Positions 7,470-16,006 of a stretch of 64,000 nucleotides of DNA are shown here, piece after piece. Each line of letters starts with the position of its first letter. Position 1 is the first letter of the stretch. The stretch covers positions 558,001-622,000 of the forward strand of contig CAVSYR010000002.1 of NCBI GenBank assembly GCA_963732225.1. The letters are read 5' to 3'. Source of the DNA: VRUE01 sp963732225. Lineage in GTDB: Bacteria; Actinomycetota; Thermoleophilia; Solirubrobacterales; 70-9. Below the pieces are notes generated by a model, which worked only from the letters and a program-made list of their open reading frames with translations, was not told the origin of the DNA and did not search any database. A program made the translations under genes and the position numbers.

Positions 7470-7808
7470 ATGGAGGCGATGAAAGTGAACTGGACTGACG
7501 ACCGGCTGGACAACCTCAGCAGCCGGATGGACGAACGCTTCGCCCGCGTCGACGAACGCTTCAACGGGGTCAGCGAACGCTTCAAGCGGGTTGACGAACG
7601 CTTCGACGAGGTCAGCCGCCGTCTCGGCGCGGTGGAGACCAAGGTCGACGCGCTCGACGCCAAGGTCGATGCTCTTGGGCCTCGCCTTGATGCCAAGGTC
7701 GACGCCCTTGGCGCTCGTCTCGATGCCGTTCTGCTGGGCCTGCTTTGCGTCGGCGGCGGTCTCATTGCTTCGTTGGTGACTGCCGTCGTGGCCCTGATCG
7801 TTACCTAG
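7470..7808 (+). CDS. tail-anchored coiled-coil protein
   Basis: 112 residues (ATG 7470; a second ATG at 7479 is possible). Residues about 10-90 are a continuous repeat: MDERFARVDERFNGVSERFKRVDERF, then AVETKVDALDAKVDALGPRLDAKVDALGARLDA. It switches from Arg/Glu/Phe-rich 7- and 11-residue repeats to Lys/Asp/Leu repeats, which indicates a long coiled coil. A single C-terminal hydrophobic segment (about 91-111) anchors it. Similar bacterial proteins are annotated only as hypothetical; a structural or scaffold role is guesswork. Confidence 0.7.
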   Translation: MEAMKVNWTDDRLDNLSSRMDERFARVDERFNGVSERFKRVDERFDEVSRRLGAVETKVDALDAKVDALGPRLDAKVDALGARLDAVLLGLLCVGGGLIASLVTAVVALIVT

Positions 7809-7829
7809 TCGTTGCCGGGGCCTCAGGGT

Positions 7830-9755
7830 TCAAGCCTCAGCCGCTGCCGCCCGCCGCGGCAACCTCTCGCGCCAGGGCTTCGCTGGCTCTTCCTCGGCCC
7901 GGACTCCCAGGTCGAAATAGAGCAGCGTGCGGCCGAGCGCGACGTAGGGAACGAGCAGGGCGAAGACGACCGAGCCGATCACGTTGATCCAGAGCAGCGA
8001 GATGTTGGTGAAGATCAGGGTGAAGCCGAGTACCGGGCCGGCGGCGATGCTGAGCAGCCAGAAGAAGCCGAGGGCGCGGACGGTGTGCCACCAACGGCCA
8101 CGCACCCGATCGGAGCTGGCGCGGAAGGCGTCGCGGATGCCCTTGTCGCCGATCAGGATCTCCTGCTGGACGAACTGCCAGCAGACGAACTTGTAGATCG
8201 CGACGGGGATGCCGATCACGGTGATGACGAGAGCGAAGGCGCCTACGTACGGCAGCAACGAGCCGGCGGCGACGCGCCAGAAGCGGCGCAGCACGCCGCG
8301 CCAGGAGTCGAGGAAGCCCATGCCGCCGCTCTCGACCAGCAGGCGCACGGCAAAGATCACCACCGCGGCGACGAGGGCGCCGGCAATCGGCTGCCCGAGC
8401 GATTCGATCGTGTCAGCCAGGGCGAGGTGGGCGCCGGCGCGGCCGGTGGCGCTGTCGACGCCGCGTTGGCCGGCGATCAGGGCGGCAAGGCCGCGCACCG
8501 CGCCGACGAGCACCAGTGCGCTCAGCCCGATCGGCACCATCGTCCGCCAGTGCCGGCCGTAGAGCTGCCGCGCCGCCCGCACGATCTGGCCGAAGGCGCG
8601 GCGCCGCCGCAACTCGGTCAGGTCGACCGGCCCCCACCTGGTTACGCCGACGAAGAGGATCAGCAGCAGTGCTGGGATTGCGATCATCGCGATCGCCGCC
8701 GGCCGCGAGCGCGACTCGAGGTTGATCACGTCGGAAACCGTGGAGACGGCGCCGCAGAAGGCGCCGCTAACGGCGGGTCCGGCAAACGAGCCACCCGGCA
8801 CCCGCGGGCTGGTCGAGCGCTGCTTTTCCATCCAGGCGAACGGTTCGAGCCACTGCTTCTTGGTCAGCGGGCCGGTCGGCCCGTTGTTGAAGCCGGCCTC
8901 CTTCTCCCCCCAGTGGCCGAAGTAGGTGAGCCACTTGAAGCGGCCCGTCGTGGTCGGGAAGGTTGGGATCGCGACCGGGTGGACCCGCACTTCGCGCAGC
9001 GGTTCGCTGGTGTTGTCGCAGCCGACGCCGGAGCCGTTTGCCCCATTCTGAACGTAGACGGTCGAGTCATAGAAGGTCGCGTGCGAGCCAGCCGCCGGGT
9101 AGACCACCGGGTGCGTTCCTTCCTTGTCCACCTTCGAGTCTTCCCAGTCGGCCCGCTCTCCGCCGGCATGTTGGAAGAGGATCATTTCGCTCGGGCCTGC
9201 GGCCAGCGCCTGGCGCGCGGTGTTCGCTTCGAAGGCGATCTGCATCCCCTCCCAGTCGCCCTCGTGCAGGTCGTTGAACTGGTTGAAGTACCAGAAGAAC
9301 CAGTACTGGATGACGAGGCCCGGGTGCCCTACCTGGCGGGCGATGTGGGCGTAGGTGGTCGGCGGCGCCTTGCCTTCGGCCTTCAGCCTGGCGAAGTCGC
9401 GGGCGTAGATGCAGGTGTCACCGAGCGGATCGCCGTGCAGGTCGAGGTGGAAGGGGTCGCCGAGTCCGGCGATGTCGGCGGCGGTGGGGGCGCGTTTGAT
9501 CGTCTCTTCCTTGCCGTCTTCTTCGACCCGCTTGAGCTCGACCGAGGGGTTGCCGAGCACGGTCGAGACGCTGGTCGGCTCGTACTGCTCGGCCGAGGTT
9601 TCGCAGGGTGGGTCCTGCTCTTCGCGCAGCATCGTGATCGGCGTATAGGCGTCGATCAGCCGCTGGGCCGGGCTCGCCGCGCCCGCGGCGGCGGGGAGGC
9701 AGAGCAGGGCGAACAGGGCGAGCAGCGGGACGAGACGGGAGACCCGAGCGGTCAC
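7830..9755 (-). CDS. Vps62-like exported domain fused to a polytopic membrane domain
   Basis: About 641 residues from GTG at 9755 (an upstream in-frame start at 9791 would add 12 residues before the signal peptide). After the signal peptide (VPLLALFALLCLPAAAGA) comes a Vps62/DUF946-type domain: IQYWFFWYFNQFNDLHEGDWEGMQI, then HPVVYPAAGSHATFY and WLTYFGHWGE. From about residue 365 there is one TM helix. A C-terminal block of about five TM helices follows (VLVGAVRGLAALIAG..., GALVAAVVIFAVRLL, ...), resembling DUF-type membrane domains found with phosphodiesterases. The extracellular part was first described in yeast vacuolar sorting protein 62. Biochemical function in bacteria is unknown. Confidence 0.75.
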   Translation of the reverse strand: MTARVSRLVPLLALFALLCLPAAAGAASPAQRLIDAYTPITMLREEQDPPCETSAEQYEPTSVSTVLGNPSVELKRVEEDGKEETIKRAPTAADIAGLGDPFHLDLHGDPLGDTCIYARDFARLKAEGKAPPTTYAHIARQVGHPGLVIQYWFFWYFNQFNDLHEGDWEGMQIAFEANTARQALAAGPSEMILFQHAGGERADWEDSKVDKEGTHPVVYPAAGSHATFYDSTVYVQNGANGSGVGCDNTSEPLREVRVHPVAIPTFPTTTGRFKWLTYFGHWGEKEAGFNNGPTGPLTKKQWLEPFAWMEKQRSTSPRVPGGSFAGPAVSGAFCGAVSTVSDVINLESRSRPAAIAMIAIPALLLILFVGVTRWGPVDLTELRRRRAFGQIVRAARQLYGRHWRTMVPIGLSALVLVGAVRGLAALIAGQRGVDSATGRAGAHLALADTIESLGQPIAGALVAAVVIFAVRLLVESGGMGFLDSWRGVLRRFWRVAAGSLLPYVGAFALVITVIGIPVAIYKFVCWQFVQQEILIGDKGIRDAFRASSDRVRGRWWHTVRALGFFWLLSIAAGPVLGFTLIFTNISLLWINVIGSVVFALLVPYVALGRTLLYFDLGVRAEEEPAKPWRERLPRRAAAAEA

Positions 9756-9826
9756 GCCGGGCAACGTATGGCAGAACCTGGCGGGGCGCAACGCGTCAAA
9801 GCCCCGTCGGGGTAGAGGCGGCTGCG

Positions 9827-11386
9827 CTACGAACCCTGGGGTGAGGGGTCGCCCTCCGCCACCTGCTCTTCGACCTTGCCCGGTTGCATCGTTGCCACGG
9901 CGACGACGAAGGCAAGTGCCATCACCCCGGCCATCGCGTAGAAGACCGTCTGCGTGGCGAGCGCGAAGTCGTGGGGGATGTTGTCGACCACCTTGGCGAG
10001 CGCGCCGCTGACGTGTGCTGGCGCTCCACCGGCGCCGCTGCCCTGGCTGATCGCGTCGGCGATTTCGTCGGCGGCCGCCTTCGGCAGGCCGTGGGTGCTC
10101 GCCGTCGACTCGAGGTTCGACTTGTTCTGCAGGATCAGGACCGTGCCCAGCACCGCCATGCCGAGGCTGGAGCCGAAGTTACGCACGGTCTGGGTGATCC
10201 CGGTCGCTTCGCCGTAGCGGTTGGCGGGCACGCGGTTGAGCGCGTCGGTGTTGGCCGGACTGAGCACCAGGCCGACCCCGGCTCCGGCGAGGACGATGTA
10301 GTACCACTGCGAGCTGACCGAGAGGTCGGGCAGCGAGTGCGCCCAGAGGCCGAAGCCGACGGTGGCGACCGCGCAGCCCAGCACCACCGGGGCGCGGGCT
10401 CCCGCTTTGTCGAGCATGCGCCCGCCCCATTGCGAGGCGGTGGCGAAGCCGGCGAAGAAGATCAGCAGGTAGAGGCCGGTTTCCGAGGCGCTTTCGCCGA
10501 GCGAGATCTGCGCGTACATGCTGGCGAAGAAGAAGAGCGGGATGAAGGGGATCATCAGCAGGAAGAGGATCGCGTTGTCGGCGGCGAAGGCGCGGTCGGC
10601 GAAGATCCGCACCTGGATCAGCGGGTTCTCGATCCGCAGCTGGTAGAGGACGAAGGCGACAAGCACCGCGATGCCGGCGGCGATGCAGATCCAGGTGATC
10701 GGGTTGCCCCAGCCCCAGACGCTCGACTGCTGCAGGCCGAGCACGGCGAGGCCCATGCCGCCGCAGACGAGCGCCGCGCCGCGGTAGTCGAGCGGCGCCG
10801 GATGCTTGGCGTTCTCCGGCTTGGCGATCGCGGTGAGGACGAGGGCGATGATCGCGACCGGGATGTTGACCCAGAAGATCGTCCGCCAGCTGATTTCGAC
10901 CAGGTAGCCACCGGCGAGCGGGCCGATCGAGGTCAGGCCGCCGGTGATCGCGAAGAAGATCGCCAGGGCGCGGCCGCGCTCGTGCACCGGGAAGGCGCCG
11001 AGGACGATCGCCAGCGCCGCCGGGAACATGATCGCCGCGCCGGCGCCCTGGATCACGCGGAAGGTGATGATCCAGGCCTCGTCGAGGCTGCCGGTCGGGG
11101 TCGCCCCGCAGAGCGCCGAGGCGGTGGCGAAGACGATTACGCCGAGCACGACCATGCTGCGGTGGCCGGCGATATCGGCGATGCGGCCGCCGAAGGCAAA
11201 GAGCGCCGAGAGCGAGAGCAGGTAGCCGTTGACGATCCACTGCACCCCGGTCGAGGAGAGCGAGAGGTCGTTCTGCAGGCTCGGCACGGCGATCGCGACG
11301 ATCGTCATGTCGATGAAGGTCATCGAGACGGCGAAGATCATCGCCGCCAGGATCAGGTTCTTGTTGGTGGGGCCGCTGGTCTCCAT
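9827..11386 (-). CDS. MFS exporter, DHA2 (EmrB/QacA) family
   Basis: 519 residues from ATG at 11386; longer upstream frames are not coding-like. About 14 TM helices. DHA2 motifs are visible: FIDMTIVAIAVP in TM1, GRIADIAGHR (motif A), RVIQGAGAA (motif B) and a GPLAGG loop (motif C). It is a proton-coupled drug or small-molecule exporter; the substrate is unknown. No TetR-type regulator is adjacent. It is divergent from a 57-residue membrane protein, with 60 bases between the starts. Confidence 0.9.
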   Translation of the reverse strand: METSGPTNKNLILAAMIFAVSMTFIDMTIVAIAVPSLQNDLSLSSTGVQWIVNGYLLSLSALFAFGGRIADIAGHRSMVVLGVIVFATASALCGATPTGSLDEAWIITFRVIQGAGAAIMFPAALAIVLGAFPVHERGRALAIFFAITGGLTSIGPLAGGYLVEISWRTIFWVNIPVAIIALVLTAIAKPENAKHPAPLDYRGAALVCGGMGLAVLGLQQSSVWGWGNPITWICIAAGIAVLVAFVLYQLRIENPLIQVRIFADRAFAADNAILFLLMIPFIPLFFFASMYAQISLGESASETGLYLLIFFAGFATASQWGGRMLDKAGARAPVVLGCAVATVGFGLWAHSLPDLSVSSQWYYIVLAGAGVGLVLSPANTDALNRVPANRYGEATGITQTVRNFGSSLGMAVLGTVLILQNKSNLESTASTHGLPKAAADEIADAISQGSGAGGAPAHVSGALAKVVDNIPHDFALATQTVFYAMAGVMALAFVVAVATMQPGKVEEQVAEGDPSPQGS

Positions 11387-11446
11387 GCTCGTCCGCTTTG
11401 CCGCGAGGCCGCCAAATCCTCCCCGTTCGATAGTCTCGCGGCGCTC

Positions 11447-11620
11447 ATGCCGGACGTATTTTGGATCGGAGTTGTTCTCGCTGGCGCGATCTTCCTGATC
11501 AGCGTCATCTCCTCGATGCGCTCGCGCACGACCAGCGTCGCTACCGGCGCCGCGATGGGCGCCTACCTCGGCATCATGCTGGCCTTCCCGCTGCTCGCCA
11601 TCGGGCTCGCCACAAGCTAG
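11447..11620 (+). CDS. 57-residue two-helix membrane protein
   Basis: ATG 11447. Two hydrophobic helices (DVFWIGVVLAGAIFLISVI and TGAAMGAYLGIMLAFPLLAIGLA) are separated by a short basic turn (SSMRSRTTS). The codon pattern is continuous and ends 47 bases before the aldo/keto reductase start. Unknown function. It may be co-transcribed with the reductase. Confidence 0.5.
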   Translation: MPDVFWIGVVLAGAIFLISVISSMRSRTTSVATGAAMGAYLGIMLAFPLLAIGLATS

Positions 11621-11667
11621 CCCAGAGCGCTCGCGTAGCCTCGGCCGCAACGGGTAGTTGAGCGGCT

Positions 11668-12495
11668 ATGACGATTCCCAGCCTCACTCTTCACGACGGC
11701 GTCGAGATCCCCCAACTGGGCTTCGGCGTCTTCCAGGTTCCGCCCGAGGACACCCAGGAGGTCGTCGAGCAGGCGCTTGACGCCGGCTACCGCCACATCG
11801 ACACCGCCGGTGCCTACCGCAACGAGAAGGGCGTCGGCGCGGCGATCGCGGCGTCGGAGCTCGCCCGCGAGGACCTCTTCGTCACCACCAAGCTGTGGAA
11901 TTCCGAGCAGGGCTTCGACTCGACCCTGGCGGCCTTCGAGGCGAGCACCGGCAAGCTTGGCTTCGAGTACGTCGACCTCTACCTGATCCACTGGCCGGTG
12001 CCGAGCGAGGGCCGCTTCGTCGATACCTGGCGCGCCTTCGAACGGATTCACGGGGAAGGCCGGGCGCGCACGATCGGGGTCTCCAACTTCCGCGTCGAGG
12101 ACCTCGAGCGGCTGGAGGCCGAGACCGAGGTGCGGCCGACCGTCAACCAGATCGAGCTCCACCCGCGCCTGCAGCAGGCCGAGCTGCGCGCTTGGCACGC
12201 CGATCACGGGGTCGTCACCGAGGCCTGGAGCCCGCTGGCCCAAGGAGAGCTGCTCGACGACGAGACGATCGTCGCGATCGCCGAGCGCCACGGCAAGACC
12301 CCCGCCCAGGCGGTCCTGCGCTGGCACCTGCAGCTGGGCAACGTCGTCTTCCCCAAGTCGGTGACGCCGGAGCGGATCCGCGAGAACATCGAGCTCTTCG
12401 ATTTCGAGTTGAGCGACGCCGAGATGGCCGAATTCGAGAGACTCGACCGCGGTGAGCGCATCGGCCCAGACCCGGGGACCTTCGTCTCGCCGTAG
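11668..12495 (+). CDS. aldo/keto reductase (2,5-diketo-D-gluconate reductase type)
   Basis: 275 residues. The AKR catalytic tetrad is complete: D45, Y50, K75 and H108 (DTAGAYRNE, TTKLW, YLIHWP). The NADPH-binding signatures GVSNF, QIELHP and PKSVTPERIRENI are present. The length is normal for AKR5-type enzymes, which reduce carbonyls such as methylglyoxal or ketogluconates. The end overlaps the next gene by 44 bases, suggesting coupling. Confidence 0.92.
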   Translation: MTIPSLTLHDGVEIPQLGFGVFQVPPEDTQEVVEQALDAGYRHIDTAGAYRNEKGVGAAIAASELAREDLFVTTKLWNSEQGFDSTLAAFEASTGKLGFEYVDLYLIHWPVPSEGRFVDTWRAFERIHGEGRARTIGVSNFRVEDLERLEAETEVRPTVNQIELHPRLQQAELRAWHADHGVVTEAWSPLAQGELLDDETIVAIAERHGKTPAQAVLRWHLQLGNVVFPKSVTPERIRENIELFDFELSDAEMAEFERLDRGERIGPDPGTFVSP

Positions 12496-13183
12496 CGCGC
12501 TGATCAATGCGGTTGCGGCGACCGCCTTCCTGATCGGCGGCTCGCTCTTCGCCCTTGGCGCCGCCCTGGCCCAGGCCGGCGTCAACCCGACCGCCTGCGC
12601 GTCGATCTACCTCGTCGGTGGCGTCTTCTTCAGCACCGGTGGCTACACCTCGGTGCTGCAGGTCGTCAACGAGCCGAGTGCGGCCGCCGCGGCGCCGGTC
12701 CGCTGGCGCTGGTGGTCGCGCGAGCCGGGCCGGCTGCAGTGGCTGAGTGCCGTCGTCCTTTTCGCCGGCACGATCGTCTTCGCGATCAACCTCGTCGACT
12801 CTTTCATCGCCGAACTGACCCCGGCTGCCTTCGATCGCCTCGTCTGGTCACCCGACATGGTCGGCTGCGCGCTCTTCCTGATCTCCGGGCACCTGGCGAT
12901 GGCCGGGATCGCCGGTCGCTTCTGGCACATCTGGCACCGTCGCGACCTCGGCTGGTGGATCATCGCCGTCAACCAGCTCGGCTCGGTCCTCTTCATGGTC
13001 TCCGCAGTCGCCACTTTCGTGCGACCGTCCTCCGGTGATCTGCTCTCGACTGGGATCGCCAACTGGGGCACGCTCACTGGCGCCCTCTGCTTCGCGATCG
13101 CCGGCCTGATGCAGGAGTTCGAGCACCCGCTCGGCCCGCGCCGGCGCCGTGAGGTCTCGGCCTCTCCGGAGAACGGCGGCTAG
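12452..13183 (+). CDS. polytopic membrane protein (YrhK-like)
   Basis: 243 residues from GTG at 12452, which overlaps the reductase end. At least five hydrophobic segments can be seen, at about 16-42, 48-68, 97-117, 132-152 and 168-190. Two conserved-looking motifs, SIYLVGGVFFSTGGY and FLISGHLAMAGIAG, resemble YrhK-domain membrane proteins. Function is unknown. The stop overlaps that of the convergent ltrA gene by 4 bases. No clear later start exists before the first helix. Confidence 0.6.
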   Translation: MSASAQTRGPSSRRSALINAVAATAFLIGGSLFALGAALAQAGVNPTACASIYLVGGVFFSTGGYTSVLQVVNEPSAAAAAPVRWRWWSREPGRLQWLSAVVLFAGTIVFAINLVDSFIAELTPAAFDRLVWSPDMVGCALFLISGHLAMAGIAGRFWHIWHRRDLGWWIIAVNQLGSVLFMVSAVATFVRPSSGDLLSTGIANWGTLTGALCFAIAGLMQEFEHPLGPRRRREVSASPENGG

Positions 13184-14367
13184 GCCGCCTGGGTGCGGCG
13201 CAGTTCTTGCCGCCCCTCGCCGTACATCCGGGTCTCGTAGACGATCATCGCCCAGATCAGGACGTTGGCCACCGCCAGGGTGATCAGTGCCGGCACCTCC
13301 GTAGCGACTGGGACGAGGATCAGCAGCACGATCGCCAGACCGAGACGGCGGCGGTTGATCGAGTGAACGTGGCGGTAGCGGAAGGCGACGAGGCCGAGCA
13401 GGTAGACGGCGAGGCCTCCGAGCAGGGCAAAGGCGGGGACCGTGTGCAGGTGGGCGCTGGTGTGACCGATCGTCAGCTTCAGGCCAAGGGCGACGAGGAC
13501 GATGCCGGCGACCATCACCAGGTGGAGATAGGAGTAGGAATCGCGGGCCATCTCGTTCTGCACCTTGCCGACCTCCGCCTCGGCCAGGCGTTTGCCGGAG
13601 ACGATCGCGACGACGTCGAAGTAGATCCACCACATCGCCGCGGTCAGGGCGACGCCAAGCACGGCGGCGGTGCCGATCGCCAGCGTCAGCTCGTGCGAGG
13701 CGCCGACGCCAATCGCGACGATCGACTCGCCGAGGGCGATGATCACGATCAGGCCGTGGCGCTCGGCGAAGTGCGCCGGCATCAGTTTCCAGCCTTCGGA
13801 GCCGAAGAAGTAGGGCCCGGCCATGTCGAGGAAGAGGGCCAGGGCCCAGAGAGCGCCCTGGGCAAGGCCGTCGAAGAGCGAGGCCAGGGCAAGCAGCGTG
13901 ACCGCAACCAGGGTGCTGGCGGCCAGGCCGAGGACCGAGTGGCGCAGCGCGTCGTCCTCAGGGCTGGCGAGCATGAAGAGAGCGATCTGGGCGCTGCGCA
14001 CCACGCCGTAGATCAGGGCAAAGGCGAGGCCCAGCTCGCCAAACGCCTCCGGCACGCAGAGCGAGACGAGCAGTAGCGCCGCCATCGCCCCGAAGATGAC
14101 CAGGCGCACCGCTCCCTCCTCGGGATCGATCACGCTGGTCAGCCAGGAGTAGCCGGTCCAGGCCCACCAGAGCATCCCCAGCACCAGCAGCCCCTGGGCG
14201 ATTCCCGACCAGGTCGGGTGGTGCGCCATCAGCGCCGTGCACTGCGTGATCGCCAGCACGAAGACGAGATCGAAGAAGAGCTCGAGCGGCGTTACCCGCT
14301 CGCCTTCGCGCAGCGTCGCGCCGAACCGGGATCCTCCCGTCTCTTCGCTGGCGGCCATCGCCGCCAT
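13180..14367 (-). CDS. ltrA: low-temperature requirement protein A (LtrA) family
   Basis: 395 residues. The N-terminal signature VTPLELFFDLVFVLAITQ is the LtrA hallmark. It continues with WWAWTGYSW, then AERHGLIVIIALGESIVAIGVG in the centre, and some 11 TM helices. LtrA was named from Listeria cold-sensitive mutants; its molecular activity is not settled. The stop is 5 bases from that of the next minus-strand unit's end region (14372), so gene order here is tight. Confidence 0.9.
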   Translation of the reverse strand: MAAMAASEETGGSRFGATLREGERVTPLELFFDLVFVLAITQCTALMAHHPTWSGIAQGLLVLGMLWWAWTGYSWLTSVIDPEEGAVRLVIFGAMAALLLVSLCVPEAFGELGLAFALIYGVVRSAQIALFMLASPEDDALRHSVLGLAASTLVAVTLLALASLFDGLAQGALWALALFLDMAGPYFFGSEGWKLMPAHFAERHGLIVIIALGESIVAIGVGASHELTLAIGTAAVLGVALTAAMWWIYFDVVAIVSGKRLAEAEVGKVQNEMARDSYSYLHLVMVAGIVLVALGLKLTIGHTSAHLHTVPAFALLGGLAVYLLGLVAFRYRHVHSINRRRLGLAIVLLILVPVATEVPALITLAVANVLIWAMIVYETRMYGEGRQELRRTQAA

Positions 14368-14371
14368 CTTC

Positions 14372-15943
14372 TCAAGCAGCCGTGGCCGGCTGGGTGTCTT
14401 CGGCGTTGTAGCGCTCGAGCAGCTTCTCCTCTTCGTCCCGCTTGGGGAAGGCGAAGAAGACGAGCGTGGCGCCGAGCAGGATCGCGATGATGCCGGCGCG
14501 GTAGGCCCAGGCGTCGCCCTGCAGGAAGGAGACCTTCGCCGCGGCGATGATCTGTTCGCTGTGCCGCGGGTACTGGGAGGCGAGGTCGGCAGCGCTGGAG
14601 AAGGACTTGGTCAGCTCGCCTTCGACGTTTTCGCTGACCTTGGCGGATTCCCCGGAGGAGGCGATCGCGGCGCTGGCGGCCGCCGCGTAGCCAGCGGTGA
14701 GCAGGGCGCCGAAAATCGACTGCATGATCGCGCCGCCGAGGTCGCGCTGCAGGTCGGCCGTTCCGGAGGCCATGCCGGCGCGCTTGACCGGCACCGAGCC
14801 GGTCAGCGAGTGCGAGGCCGGCGTGCCGGCAAAGCCGACGCCGATGCCGATGAAGGCGTAGCCGAGGCCGACCTTCCAGTATTCGATGTTGTCTTTCCAG
14901 AGCAGCAGCATGGTGAGGAAGCCGAGCACGCAGAAGATGTAGCCGACGAGCAGGGTGAAGCGGGCGCCGCGCGCCTCGATCAGCTTCGCCGAGCGGGGGG
15001 CGACGATCACCATCAGGATCGCCGCCGGCAGGATTGCCAGGCCCGAGTCGAAGGTCGAGTAGTCGAGCACGTTCTGGAGGAACTGCTGGCCGATGAACAT
15101 CGCCCCCATCAGCGAGCCGAAGACGATGATCCCGGCGCATGCCGCCACCCAGAAGATCCGCCGCTTTGCCACGTCGAGGTCATACAGCGGCGAGCGGGCG
15201 CGGCGCTGGCGGATGACGAAGGCGCCGGTCGCGGCCAGGGCGACGATCCCGAGGCCGATCGCCAGGGCGCCCTTGCCGGGCACCGGCGCCAGGTTGATCC
15301 CGAGGACCAGTGCCGCCACCAGCAGGATCGAGAGCACGCCGCCGAGGTTGTCGACCGGCTCCGTGGTCTCGTTGACGTGGGCGGGGACGTAGCGCCAGGC
15401 GAGGTAGAGGGCGAGGGTGGCGAGGGGCAGGGTGACGAGGAAGACCGAGCCCCAGTCGAACTGCTCGAGCAGGGCGCCCGAGAGCAGCGGGCCGAGCGAG
15501 GCGATCGCGCCGCCGATCGCCGACCAGAGCGCGATCGAGCGGGTGCGGTCGTTGCCCGACCAGAGCGCCGTGATCAGCGCCAGCGTGGTCGGGAAGGCCA
15601 TGCCGGCGGCGACGCCGCCGATCACCCGGGCGGCGAAGAGGACGCCGATCGAGGGGGCGAAGCCGGCCAGCAGCGAGGCGGGGATCGTCAGCCCCATGCC
15701 GAGCAGCAGCATCATCTTGCGCCCGTAGCGGTCACCGAGCGCACCCAGGTAGAGCACCGAGGTCGCCAGCCCCAGCGAGTAGCCGACCGCGACCAGGTTG
15801 AGCGTCGTCTGGCCGGCGTTGAAGGCCTTGCCGATGTCGGGCAGGGCGACGTTGGCGACGGCGAGGTTGAGGTTGGCCACCGCCGCGACCAGGATCAGCG
15901 CGCTGAGGACGAGTCCGGCGCGCTTGGGGCTACTCGATTCCAT
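14372..15943 (-). CDS. MFS exporter, DHA2 family (second copy)
   Basis: 523 residues from ATG at 15943 (TTG at 15955 is an alternative). About 14 TM helices. Recognisable motifs are LGALGDRYGRKMML (motif A), AARVIGGVAAGMAFP (motif B) and GPLLSGALLEQFDWGSVFLV (motif C). After the last helix is a short charged tail ending AEDTQPATAA. A ~100-residue stretch (about 425-475) between late helices is polar and periplasmic-like (SGESAKVSENVEGELTKSF). It is only moderately similar in sequence to the exporter at 9827-11386, so not a recent duplicate. The substrate is unknown. Confidence 0.9.
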   Translation of the reverse strand: MESSSPKRAGLVLSALILVAAVANLNLAVANVALPDIGKAFNAGQTTLNLVAVGYSLGLATSVLYLGALGDRYGRKMMLLLGMGLTIPASLLAGFAPSIGVLFAARVIGGVAAGMAFPTTLALITALWSGNDRTRSIALWSAIGGAIASLGPLLSGALLEQFDWGSVFLVTLPLATLALYLAWRYVPAHVNETTEPVDNLGGVLSILLVAALVLGINLAPVPGKGALAIGLGIVALAATGAFVIRQRRARSPLYDLDVAKRRIFWVAACAGIIVFGSLMGAMFIGQQFLQNVLDYSTFDSGLAILPAAILMVIVAPRSAKLIEARGARFTLLVGYIFCVLGFLTMLLLWKDNIEYWKVGLGYAFIGIGVGFAGTPASHSLTGSVPVKRAGMASGTADLQRDLGGAIMQSIFGALLTAGYAAAASAAIASSGESAKVSENVEGELTKSFSSAADLASQYPRHSEQIIAAAKVSFLQGDAWAYRAGIIAILLGATLVFFAFPKRDEEEKLLERYNAEDTQPATAA

Positions 15944-16006
15944 CGCGGTGCCCAACCTATCCGAGCATGACGGCGGTCACGCGCCAGGTCGGCAGCGCCT
16001 GAGAGG

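Noticed and set aside
7500..7720. tandem short repeats as a possible CRISPR array
   Set aside because: They are in-frame coiled-coil codon repeats without constant repeats or unique spacers. No CRISPR array was seen anywhere.
7812..9815. 667-residue open frame opposite the Vps62-like gene
   Set aside because: It is a mirror-frame of a real gene in GC-rich DNA: Arg/Ala/Asp/Gly-rich, no fold or motif.
9884..11446. long frame opposite the MFS exporter
   Set aside because: Only its last 57 codons (11447-11620) look like a gene; the rest is an antisense shadow.
14237..15970. 577-residue frame opposite the second MFS exporter
   Set aside because: Antisense shadow with biased composition (Asp/Glu/Arg/Gln) and no domain.
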